From positions 1 through 49,357 of the forward strand of contig CAIMDZ010000170.1 of assembly GCA_903839875.1 (NCBI GenBank): a stretch of DNA of 49,357 nucleotides. Reading direction: 5' to 3'. This document shows, piece by piece, positions 41,837 through 49,113 of the stretch; positions within the stretch are counted from its first letter, which is position 1; the number at the start of each line of letters is the position of its first letter. This stretch comes from an uncultured Bacteroidota bacterium. Lineage in GTDB: Bacteria > Bacteroidota > Bacteroidia > Chitinophagales > Chitinophagaceae. The notes under the pieces were generated by a model. The model worked only from the letters and a program-made list of their open reading frames with translations. It was not told where the DNA came from and ran no database searches. Both the position numbers and the translations under genes were made by a program.

Positions 41837-42697
41837 CTAATTATCCAGCTTTATCTCCAGCAGCTTTGGCCAGTTCTTGCCGGTAATGAAGATGCGGTTA
41901 TTGGCCGCGTCGTAGGCTATGCCATTCATTACCTCCGCGCTTTTCGGGTCGCGGGTGGTAAGGGGGATACCTGCCCGCTGACGCAAGGTGCTTAGATCGG
42001 CGCGGCCTACCACATGACCTGTAGCGGTGTCTATTTTCAGTATGTAGTCGGTACGCCATTGGTTGACATAGATGAAGCCATGTATCAGCTCAGGCTCGTT
42101 GAGTTCCATAACAGGACCATGCTCGTCAGTAACTGCAAGGTGTTTTACTTCCTTAAAAGTTTTGGGATCTAAAAAATGAAATACATTGCCGCCGTCGTCA
42201 TAAATCAGGTAAACGCCGTTATTGGTCATGCCCCATCCTTCGGGTGCGCTGAATATAAACGAGCCTTCCTGCTTCAGGGTTGCCAGGTCGTATACAAATG
42301 CTTTGCCTTCGCGGTAGGTAAGCTGGTATATTTTCCCATCCAGTATCGTCAACCCTTCCCCGAAAAAACGTGGTTCCAGTTTTGTAACAGCAAGCACCTT
42401 GCCTGTTTTCAGGTTCACCTTCCTTACGTCGCTTTGTTTATACTGACCTGTACTTTCATACAGGTAACCATCCCGGTATTCCAGCCCTTCGGTAAAAGCA
42501 GCAGGGTCGTGCGGGTATACGTTCACAATATCGTAAGAGATCACCGATGGAACCAGGCTTGCGCTGTTGTTATTCAGGTTGTTCCCCGGCTGTTCATCCC
42601 GATGGCTACCGGGCCCCGGTTCATTATTACATGCCGTAATAAATAAACAACCTAAAATGAACCATTGAAACCTACCCAACTTTTTCTGTTGTTTCAT
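41837..42697 (-). CDS. Glutaminyl-peptide cyclotransferase family lipoprotein
   Basis: This is a 286-residue envelope protein with a lipoprotein signal (lipobox ITAC, Cys23) and a low-complexity Asn-rich linker. The five-bladed beta-propeller typical of plant-type glutamine cyclotransferases (PF05096) follows: HDPAAFTEGLEYRDGYLYESTGQY, KLEPRFFGEGLTILDGKIYQLT, ELNEPELIHGFIYVNQWRTDYI and EVMNGIAYDAANNRIFITGKNWPKL. The enzyme converts N-terminal glutamine of exported proteins to pyroglutamate, which is common on T9SS and lipoprotein cargo in Bacteroidota. The start overlaps the end of the upstream gene by 26 bases, implying translational coupling. Confidence 0.9.
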   Translation of the reverse strand: MKQQKKLGRFQWFILGCLFITACNNEPGPGSHRDEQPGNNLNNNSASLVPSVISYDIVNVYPHDPAAFTEGLEYRDGYLYESTGQYKQSDVRKVNLKTGKVLAVTKLEPRFFGEGLTILDGKIYQLTYREGKAFVYDLATLKQEGSFIFSAPEGWGMTNNGVYLIYDDGGNVFHFLDPKTFKEVKHLAVTDEHGPVMELNEPELIHGFIYVNQWRTDYILKIDTATGHVVGRADLSTLRQRAGIPLTTRDPKSAEVMNGIAYDAANNRIFITGKNWPKLLEIKLDN

Positions 42698-43283
42698 ACC
42701 TTTTAAAACCTATTGGATTATGGGGGTGTTCTTTTCTTTCCCCGGGTTTTTCGTTTTCATCCTGCACTTCGGCCATACCGGTAAAACTGGTATAGAAAGC
42801 CATTTCAATTCCCTTGGCTATTATTTCATCTGCCATGTCCATAGTGAAGCCGGAGGGGTCGGGAATGATGGCAAGGGTGCCAACCTTTGGCGCATTTTTA
42901 TCCAGCTCGCTGTGATGCGCATACAGCAGCACCATGATCTCTCCGGTAACCGATGGAATAAAGGATATCCTGAAACCTTCCTCTGTATATTCCTTTTTTT
43001 CGCCAATGCTGTTGTGAAAAGTAACCAGCATGGGCATATCGCCGCAGCGAAGAGTTACCGATGTCATTTCTTTGCAGATGCCATTAATTTCTTCATTAAA
43101 AGCATGGAGCGTATCCACAAAAAAGCCGGGCTTATAGGCCGCCGTTGCATTCAGTTCATCCGCTATCACCTTCAGATGTTCTTTCAGCTCCTTATGTTTT
43201 TCCTGCCACGAGGTCCTTCTTTCCTTTACGTTTTTGAGGCCCTGAGCATATAAATTGGTTGCATTCAGAATGTCGTCCAACAT
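42672..43283 (-). CDS. Hypothetical protein
   Basis: This is a 203-residue protein with no signal peptide and no recognised family. The N-terminal third is helical and charged (KNVKERRTSWQEKHKELKEHLKVIADELN). The middle looks like an alpha/beta domain (MPMLVTFHNSIGEKK, GEIMVLLYAHHSELDK). The C-terminal tail is charged (ENEKPGERKEHPHNP). It is cytoplasmic by prediction. Its end overlaps the glutaminyl cyclase gene, and its start lies immediately after the stop of the nucleotidyltransferase-like gene, so 43768 to 41837 may be one transcript. Confidence 0.65.
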   Translation of the reverse strand: MLDDILNATNLYAQGLKNVKERRTSWQEKHKELKEHLKVIADELNATAAYKPGFFVDTLHAFNEEINGICKEMTSVTLRCGDMPMLVTFHNSIGEKKEYTEEGFRISFIPSVTGEIMVLLYAHHSELDKNAPKVGTLAIIPDPSGFTMDMADEIIAKGIEMAFYTSFTGMAEVQDENEKPGERKEHPHNPIGFKRYETTEKVG

Positions 43284-43286
43284 GTT

Positions 43287-43586
43287 TTATAATTTAATGA
43301 ACTTATGGTGAGGCAATTTAGGATTTGGCGATTTTTCTTTTCTATATTTCGACACATCAATTCCCAATCCTTCAATGGCATTGAGCAACCTGAAGTAATT
43401 CTCATAAGTGGAATTATACCAAACGTCAAAATCTGGCTTGTCCGCGACTTCGCCGGATTCCAAAACTGATTTTCTGGCATACCCATGCAACGCAACTGCA
43501 GCGCCCCCAACTACCAGGTATTCTACCACATTATTATTGAGAATGTTACAAACGTAACAGAGGTTGTCGGTTAAATTAGTCGTCAT
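43287..43586 (-). CDS. Short nucleotidyltransferase-like protein
   Basis: This is a 99-residue protein. EYLVVGGAAVALHGYARKS followed by KPDFDVWY is the GG-x-A...D-x-D core of MNT/AbiEii-like minimal nucleotidyltransferases. The protein ends soon after, at LPHHKFIKL, where related proteins as I recall them go on for several strands, so it may be C-terminally truncated or an unusually small version. ATG at 43586 overlaps the stop of a 61-codon gene by four bases (ATGA). The coupled pair resembles toxin-antitoxin organisation, but no HEPN partner is visible, so this is only a possibility. Confidence 0.6.
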   Translation of the reverse strand: MTTNLTDNLCYVCNILNNNVVEYLVVGGAAVALHGYARKSVLESGEVADKPDFDVWYNSTYENYFRLLNAIEGLGIDVSKYRKEKSPNPKLPHHKFIKL

Positions 43587-43768
43587 TTTTTACCGGATTG
43601 AATCCTGACGTTGATATCAGCCCCGTTTTCAGAAATTGATTTTTTCAGTAAATCAATAAACAATTTCATTTCGCCATGCGCCGACAGATTAGGCGATTTT
43701 CCTTTCTGCGGCGATTTCTTTGCCGCCTTCAGACTGTGAATATCAGTGTATCGTTGTAATTTTACCAT
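43583..43768 (-). CDS. Small basic protein preceding the nucleotidyltransferase
   Basis: This is a 61-residue lysine-rich protein (KAAKKSPQKGKSPN) with a C-terminal helix (EMKLFIDLLKKSISENG). No family is recognised. It is believed real because its stop overlaps the next start (ATGA) and because homologous nucleotidyltransferases are often preceded by a short gene. It could be the partner of a two-gene toxin-antitoxin-like unit (speculative). Confidence 0.45.
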   Translation of the reverse strand: MVKLQRYTDIHSLKAAKKSPQKGKSPNLSAHGEMKLFIDLLKKSISENGADINVRIQSGKK

Positions 43769-43958
43769 AACATTTCGAACATTTCAGCGATGATGTAAAC
43801 ATTGCCCTTGGCTAACCATTCATTTTTAATTTGCCGGAGCATCCATTTCATTTATAAAATTACGACAATTTCCGGTGAGTTATCAAAATTATCATTGACT
43901 GCACCACAGGGTCTCTATTTTTTTCCACTTGTCCACTGGTCGAAGTCTCGCTCCTCCC

Positions 43959-43966
43959 TACCTTTG
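43959..43966 (+). promoter_or_regulatory. Candidate -7 element of the rluE-like gene
   Basis: TACCTTTG, an exact TAnnTTTG, is followed by CCACTAAAA and the ATG at 43976, leaving a nine-base gap. No TTG occurs at standard spacing (the nearest is at 43929, 27 bases away). Confidence 0.4.
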
Positions 43967-43975
43967 CCACTAAAA

Positions 43976-44581
43976 ATGCTCCCGCACCGCTACTTCATCA
44001 TAAACAAGCCATTCAACATGGTGTCACAGTTTGTGAGCGTAGAAGATGTGCCCTTACTCGGTGATCTTGACTTTGATTTCCCCGAAGGCACACATGCTGT
44101 GGGCAGGCTTGATGGGCTGTCGGAAGGGCTGCTGATACTCACTACCAATAAGAAAGTAACGCGGCTGCTGTTCCAGGGGAAGACTCCGCATAAGCGCACC
44201 TACCTGGTGCGGGTGAACAATGTGATAACCCCCGAAAAGGTGCAGCAGTTGCGCGAGGGCGTTAACATAAGCGTCAGGAGTGACGGCGATTACAAGACCG
44301 CACCTTGCGAAGTGCATCTATTTAATACACCACCGGATGTGTTTCCTTACCAACTGGAGCAGAACCCCTTTATAGCCCATTCATGGCTGCAGGTATCGCT
44401 TTATGAGGGCAAGCGTCACCAGGTACGCAGCATGATGCGTGCAGTGAACCACCCCTGCCGGCGTCTCATACGTATTGCCATAGAAGACCTGCACCTCGGC
44501 GACCTTGCCTCCGGACATGTGCGGGAAATTGAAGAAGAGCAATTCTTCTTCCTCCTGAAAATTGATGACTGGGAGGAATAA
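43976..44581 (+). CDS. rluE: 23S rRNA pseudouridine synthase, RluE-like
   Basis: This is a 201-residue RsuA/RluE-type enzyme without an S4 domain. It starts MLPHRYFIINKPFNMVSQF; the frame is open to 43802, but the upstream part is not conserved-looking, and the internal ATG lies right at the usual domain boundary. The catalytic Asp46 is in GRLDGLSEGLLILT; KRTYLVRVNN and YEGKRHQVRSMM are the other family motifs. The short length and the absence of S4 match RluE, which modifies U2457 in E. coli; the target is inferred. It is a single gene converging on the duplicated exported protein gene at 44630. Confidence 0.87.
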   Translation: MLPHRYFIINKPFNMVSQFVSVEDVPLLGDLDFDFPEGTHAVGRLDGLSEGLLILTTNKKVTRLLFQGKTPHKRTYLVRVNNVITPEKVQQLREGVNISVRSDGDYKTAPCEVHLFNTPPDVFPYQLEQNPFIAHSWLQVSLYEGKRHQVRSMMRAVNHPCRRLIRIAIEDLHLGDLASGHVREIEEEQFFFLLKIDDWEE

Positions 44582-44629
44582 CAAAAACGCTGCGCTGATC
44601 GTAGTGTGCCGTCCTCAACAAAAGAAGTA

Positions 44630-45280
44630 TCACTTCCTCGTTCCGCGCAGGTTATATCCCAGGTTATTGGTGCCGGTCAGTGTATTGAAGTCGGGTGAAA
44701 GGTCCACTTGATCAACAAACTCACCCTCTTCCAGTCTGAATATGTAATGACGTTTGTTGCGGTCGGTACATTCCCATCTGCCCGAGTTGATCTGTTCGCC
44801 ATTCAGCCATGTAGTACTGGTGCCGTCAGCTTCAATATGCAGCTCCTGGCCCGATACCCAGTTCCATTGGCCGGCAATCACGGCCGGCTGGAAAGCCGGT
44901 GAATAGGGTACTTTGCGCGTGCCGTGGATGGCATAGCCCTGGTTGTTGGTGCCATTCAGCGAATTAAAGTCCTGCGACAGAGCCACATTATCCACAAAGC
45001 CACCCTCGGCCAGCCGAAAGACAAAATGCTGTGTTTTACGGTCGGTGCACTCCCATTTGCCCGAATTGATCTGCCGGCCGTTCAGCCATGTTGTGCTCGT
45101 CCCATCGGCTTTGATATGCAGTTCCTGGCCAGATACCCAGTTCCATACACCTGCTATCACGGCCGGATTGAATGAGCCATGCCTGTCTGTAGCAATCTGG
45201 CTGCGGGCATGCATGGTCTGTAACAGCAATCCGCAGAAAATTGCGCTCATGAACAGAAATATTATCTTTTTGTTTTTCAT
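44630..45280 (-). CDS. Exported protein with two tandem ~85-residue repeats
   Basis: This is a 216-residue protein with a signal peptide (MKNKKIIFLFMSAIFCGLLLQTMHARS). The mature part is a near-perfect internal duplication: each half begins FNPAVIAG or FQPAVIAG, continues WNWVSGQELHI-ADGTSTTWLNG-QINSG-WECTDR, H-FRL-EG-FVD-V-LS-DFN-L-GTNN-GY, and ends GTRK. The unit looks like a small beta domain with strong Trp conservation, resembling lipocalin-like or sugar-binding modules, but no family is certain. The two halves differ by conservative changes only. It is monocistronic as far as can be seen. Confidence 0.7.
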   Translation of the reverse strand: MKNKKIIFLFMSAIFCGLLLQTMHARSQIATDRHGSFNPAVIAGVWNWVSGQELHIKADGTSTTWLNGRQINSGKWECTDRKTQHFVFRLAEGGFVDNVALSQDFNSLNGTNNQGYAIHGTRKVPYSPAFQPAVIAGQWNWVSGQELHIEADGTSTTWLNGEQINSGRWECTDRNKRHYIFRLEEGEFVDQVDLSPDFNTLTGTNNLGYNLRGTRK

Positions 45281-45492
45281 AAATTGATTATTTGTGGTGA
45301 AGCATAAGTATTCACTTCAAAGTTCCAAAAACATCAAAAATCCGTAAATGATCATGCTCAGTAACCTGCCTGTTTATTATCATCACAATTAAGAATGAAT
45401 GTATTGAGTTTGTTGCCTATGGTTTGTGCCGGGATGGTGCAAAAAATAAATAACGAAAGGACGGCTTCGATTGTGGGTATCTTTCAGGTGAA

Positions 45493-47445
45493 TCAATCCC
45501 CTCCCAGATACTTATAATTCTTCAGCAGCAGGTTGACGTCGGTAATGGGGGAATAGTGCTCGGCATAAGCGGTGTTGATCTGTGTTTTTACTGCGTCGGA
45601 GGGGGTGTAGCCAATGAGGATATTGTAGGGTTGTATGGCGCCTGGCTTTAGTTGTGGCAGCGACCTTACCGATACACCGCCGGCATAGCCTATCCAACTG
45701 AGTTTGCCAAAGAGTACTTTGATACAGTTGATGAAGAAAGTACCCGGTTTCTTTACCATAAAGAAGCAAAGCGGAAAGGTGAGGATGAAAAAAAGTGAGG
45801 CGATGATATCTACCAGGCGTTTGTTACGCACCTGTCCGAAGTCGGCAAGGTTGAAGCGGCGGTCTATGGTATAGAGGTCGCCGCTGGTGTTGCTGCTGTT
45901 GCTGCCCACAAAGCTGCGGCTGCCGGGCAGGTGTATCTTGTATTCATACCCGCCGCCGCAGTGCTGCATTTCCTTCAGTACATCGGCATAGGTGAGTCCG
46001 TTGATGCAGAAGATGACCTCATTGACGCCTGTGGTGTAGAGCAGTTGCTTCATTTCGCTGAGGGTGGCGAGGGCATCCTGTTTTTCGGGCAGGGTGCTTA
46101 CACGGCCTGACAGTTCGGGTGCATAGTGCACCTGCTGCAGAATAGCGGCGGTTTGCTGGTAAGCGCTTTCTTCGGCCACTATTATAGCTTTGCGTGGCAG
46201 TTTATCGTAAGGTATGTATTTGAGAATACCCATGCGGTACAATATCTCGTGCAGGCCCAGCAATACCACTGTGCCGCCAAAGCCTGTAAAGATGATAATA
46301 GCGCGGGAGTACCTGTATTCAGGGGGCAACAGACCATAGTAGGCAAGGATGAATACGGTGCCTATGAGCATGCCGCGCATCACTTTGAGCGGGCGGTAAG
46401 GCTCGTCGTAAGCGCCATTGAGATACATGGAGATGAGCCACAATGATATATAAACAGGGAAGGTGGCATAAACCGAAGCCGCATGGATAGGGAAGGGCAG
46501 ATTACGCACCTCGTGCACCCAGAACTCCTTGATGCTATAAAGGGTGATCAGCAGTACCAGCGCATCGAACAGGGGCATGTGCAGTGCTTTCAGCATCCGC
46601 TTCAGGGTGCCAAGGATGGCGCGGAGAATGATGCCGACCTTTATGAACAAAACAAATAAACGGGCCTGCTCCTTGGTGTAATGCTTTTTTACAAAGGTGA
46701 CCAGGGCTTCGTTGAATATGCGCACATAGGAGAGGGTCATTTTGCGGGTGCTTTCGCCCTTATAATGAATGAGGTCCACCTCGGGATAGTAGATATTTTT
46801 ATAGCCTGCCTTTGCAATCCGGTAAGAAAGGTCCACATCTTCGCAATACATGAAGTAGTCTTCATCGAAAGGGCCGCCGGCTTTGTCCATGGCAGAGCGG
46901 CGCACCATCATGCAGCAGCCGGATAGAACGTCCACAGCGGCGGTTTCCCGTTCGCCCACATGCACGGCATAGTACTTGTTGAAAAACTTCGACTTTGGGA
47001 ATATCTTATGCAGCCCGGTGGTCTTAAACAACGCTACCGAAAGGGAAGGGAAGGACTTTTTAGCATCGGGGGCAAACTGGCCCTTGCCATCAATCAGCCT
47101 CGGCCCTATGGCTCCGGCTTCGGGATGGGTATCCATGTAGGCCAGGTTTTTTGCCAGGAAGTCCTCAGGCATTACAGTATCGGGGTTGAGGAACAGAATA
47201 TATTCGCCCTTTGCAATAGCTACCCCCTGGTTATTGGCTTTTGAAAACCCTTTGTTGTCTTTGTTCTCCACCAGTTTTACAGTTGGGAACCGGTCGCGGA
47301 TCATGGTGGTACTGCTATCTTCCGAGTTGTTATCAACAACTATAACTTCCATGTCAATACCCACTGCCGCACGCAGTACGGAATGAAGGCATACCTCAAG
47401 GAAGTACTTCACATTATAGTTGACAATAATAACAGATAGCTTCAT
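45493..47445 (-). CDS. GT2 glycosyltransferase fused to degenerate polyprenyl-phosphate sugar transferase-like domain
   Basis: This is a 650-residue protein. Residues 1-~260 form a GT-A family 2 domain of rhamnosyltransferase type: VIIVNYNVKYFLEVCLHSV, VDNNSEDSS, NKGFSKANNQG, LNPDTVMPEDF as the metal-binding region, DEDYFMYCEDVDLSYR and HYKGEST. Several membrane segments (~265-410) and a soluble Rossmann-like part (~420-530) follow, as in the N-terminal half of CapD/WbaP-like proteins. The end starts like a bacterial sugar transferase (RNKRLVDIIASLFFILTFPL, ~540), then jumps to GKLSWIGY, LKPGA and DVNLLLKNYK, which resemble the distal motifs; the phosphotransferase core between them is missing. 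It probably adds a sugar to an envelope glycan, with the C-terminal half serving as a membrane platform (inference). Confidence 0.82.
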   Translation of the reverse strand: MKLSVIIVNYNVKYFLEVCLHSVLRAAVGIDMEVIVVDNNSEDSSTTMIRDRFPTVKLVENKDNKGFSKANNQGVAIAKGEYILFLNPDTVMPEDFLAKNLAYMDTHPEAGAIGPRLIDGKGQFAPDAKKSFPSLSVALFKTTGLHKIFPKSKFFNKYYAVHVGERETAAVDVLSGCCMMVRRSAMDKAGGPFDEDYFMYCEDVDLSYRIAKAGYKNIYYPEVDLIHYKGESTRKMTLSYVRIFNEALVTFVKKHYTKEQARLFVLFIKVGIILRAILGTLKRMLKALHMPLFDALVLLITLYSIKEFWVHEVRNLPFPIHAASVYATFPVYISLWLISMYLNGAYDEPYRPLKVMRGMLIGTVFILAYYGLLPPEYRYSRAIIIFTGFGGTVVLLGLHEILYRMGILKYIPYDKLPRKAIIVAEESAYQQTAAILQQVHYAPELSGRVSTLPEKQDALATLSEMKQLLYTTGVNEVIFCINGLTYADVLKEMQHCGGGYEYKIHLPGSRSFVGSNSSNTSGDLYTIDRRFNLADFGQVRNKRLVDIIASLFFILTFPLCFFMVKKPGTFFINCIKVLFGKLSWIGYAGGVSVRSLPQLKPGAIQPYNILIGYTPSDAVKTQINTAYAEHYSPITDVNLLLKNYKYLGGD

Positions 47446-47480
47446 TCCCGCTAAATAGAGTTTGCGAAGGTAATTTTTTT

Positions 47481-47515
47481 AGTCTAAAGTCTATAGTCTA
47501 AAGTAGATAGTAGAA
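47481..47515. repeat. Degenerate 7-bp tandem repeat
   Basis: Five consecutive heptamers, AGTCTAA, AGTCTAT, AGTCTAA, AGTAGAT, AGTAGAA, lie just upstream of the start of the glycosyltransferase gene (minus strand). They are noncoding. Nearby, 47561-47580 holds a TTTCACGCAAAGGCGCAGAG string that resembles a dispersed Bacteroidota intergenic repeat. Confidence 0.75.
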
Positions 47516-47638
47516 TGCTATAACGCAGGAAAGGTAAAAAGTGTTGTGGAAAGAAGAAAAAGTTTCACGCAAAGGCGCAGAGCTTTATATTCCGGTGTTG
47601 TGTATGTTGCAAGTCTAGTTGTAAAATCCGGTAGTTTA

Positions 47639-47974
47639 TCAGTTTGAATTTATGGAGCATTTTTCCCATTCGTGACCGAATAATATTATATGTTCGGAGG
47701 ACCCAATGTATATAATACTCCTATTGGTATCTCCGTAATTCTCACGAGCTATTAATTTTCCCAGATGGAGTTTATAGGCATAACAGCCAATTTCGCCATT
47801 AATTGTATCTACAATTACAAACTCATCTCCCACTGCTTCTATTTCAATTCGCTTTGTATTGGATGGGGCATTGATTAATTTCCATTTTCCTATAAATTTT
47901 TTTCCATTATAATTTGAGCATGAACAAAATACCGCAATACATAATATAGGTAAAAAGGTAAGTGCTTTTTTCAT
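47639..47974 (-). CDS. Small hypothetical lipoprotein
   Basis: This is a 111-residue lipoprotein when started at the ATG at 47974 (MKKALTFLPILCIAVFCSCSNYN, lipobox FCSC with Cys20); the frame begins two codons earlier at a TTG. The mature part starts KKFIGKWKLI and alternates short strands (RIEIEAVGDEFVIVDT), compatible with a small lipocalin-like barrel. No family is certain. It is separated from the upstream SRPBCC gene by that gene's terminator, so it is transcribed alone. Confidence 0.6.
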   Translation of the reverse strand: MKKALTFLPILCIAVFCSCSNYNGKKFIGKWKLINAPSNTKRIEIEAVGDEFVIVDTINGEIGCYAYKLHLGKLIARENYGDTNRSIIYIGSSEHIILFGHEWEKCSINSN

Positions 47975-48000
47975 ACTCAATTGTTTACCTCAAATATAAA

Positions 48001-48023
48001 TAAAAAAGAGGCTTTCTAGCCCC
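48001..48023 (-). terminator. Intrinsic terminator after the SRPBCC-type gene
   Basis: On the minus strand GGGGCT, AGAA loop, AGCCTC (one G-T pair) is followed by TTTTTTA, 41 bases after the stop codon at 48064. Confidence 0.8.
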
Positions 48024-48063
48024 TAACTTATTTGTAATCTTCCATAAGGTTTACAAAAAATCC

Positions 48064-49077
48064 CTACTTCACCAAATAATAAATATTCGTCACCCATTTA
48101 TTGCTATCTGGTTCCTGGAAGGGGCCGACGAGGTATTCTTCGATTACTAAGCCCTGCTTTTTTCCATTTTTTGCGATGTGCATACTGAGGGCCATATGTG
48201 CTTTTCCTTCGCCGGAATAGCCGCCTTTGTATACTGTTATATAGGCTTTTGAAGCTTCTACCTGGATAAACGAGGTGCCAATAATGGATGTAGCAGTGTC
48301 GGAAACAGGGAAGGCAGCAGCCATGTCGGTGCGCTTGTTGAGGGTGTCCCATGTGTAGTACAGGCCAACGGCGGGGCCGCTGATCTTGGGGCCAACTTCT
48401 TTGCCAAGGGTACCGTAGATGTCGCTGAAGAATTTCTTCATGTCGGCCCAGTTAACTAACTGGCGCACACCCTGGTAGGTATGGGCAGGGTAGTCTGCTT
48501 CTTTAATTTCCACATCGGCAAGAAAGGCGGCAGGATTGGCTTCTACAAAGCGCTTCATTTTTTCGAGGCCGTGTTCAAATGACTTGCCCACCATCTTGCC
48601 GATATTCAGGAAAGGGAAGGCCTGCATGGCATTCCATGGAAAGTCGGTATGGGTGGTGAATGTCCAGGTGACTTTTGTTATGCCCGCGGTATCTTTTGCG
48701 GTTAGAGCGCCGGTTGCTGTGCTTTTGAAGGGTTTCAGAAAGTCTATATGGTAGTCCATGCTGGTGCTCTTGACGGAGGTGTTGGACATAGAGCCGGAGC
48801 CTACATCCTCTTTCTTGCTTTCCCAGCTATAGCTGCTGCCTTCGGCGCCATTGGTGGCGGAGTAGGTGTATCTGGCAGTAGTATCGAGCTCGTAGAATGG
48901 GCTCCAGTTTGGCCAGTTTCTGAATTTGACGATCTGGTCGAAAACAACTTCTTTAGGGGCTTTGATCAGTATGTTGCGTGTAACTACTATGTCTTTAGGC
49001 TCTATTAATGTAAGTACCAGTATACCGGTTACCAAAACAAGTATAAGCACCAGCATGAAGCGGAGGAATTTTTTCAT
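48064..49077 (-). CDS. Membrane-anchored SRPBCC domain plus GyrI-like effector-binding domain protein
   Basis: This is a 337-residue protein with an N-terminal membrane anchor (LRFMLVLILVLVTGILVLTLI, ~5-25). Residues ~30-185 match SRPBCC/polyketide-cyclase-like proteins: NILIKAPKEVVFDQIVKFRNWPNWSPF, a Trp-rich strand pattern (KVTWTF), and a C-terminal helix KSFEHGLEKMKRFVE. Residues ~190-337 resemble the GyrI-like (AraC effector-binding) small-molecule domain: YPAHTYQGVRQLVNW, GPAVGLYYTWD, AAAFPVS, YITVYKGGYSG and NIYYLVK. Both folds bind small hydrophobic ligands; the ligand is unknown. The start codon follows a 36-base gap from a long 8-bp repeat that occupies the upstream region. Confidence 0.8.
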   Translation of the reverse strand: MKKFLRFMLVLILVLVTGILVLTLIEPKDIVVTRNILIKAPKEVVFDQIVKFRNWPNWSPFYELDTTARYTYSATNGAEGSSYSWESKKEDVGSGSMSNTSVKSTSMDYHIDFLKPFKSTATGALTAKDTAGITKVTWTFTTHTDFPWNAMQAFPFLNIGKMVGKSFEHGLEKMKRFVEANPAAFLADVEIKEADYPAHTYQGVRQLVNWADMKKFFSDIYGTLGKEVGPKISGPAVGLYYTWDTLNKRTDMAAAFPVSDTATSIIGTSFIQVEASKAYITVYKGGYSGEGKAHMALSMHIAKNGKKQGLVIEEYLVGPFQEPDSNKWVTNIYYLVK

Positions 49078-49113
49078 CAGAAATGGATTTGAGGATAAAA
49101 GTAGCGAATTAGG

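Noticed and set aside
42720..43253. 177-codon plus-strand frame opposite the hypothetical gene at 42672-43283
   Set aside because: The minus-strand gene fits a chain of overlapping, coupled genes; the plus-strand frame has no such context. Confidence is moderate, since neither has a known family.
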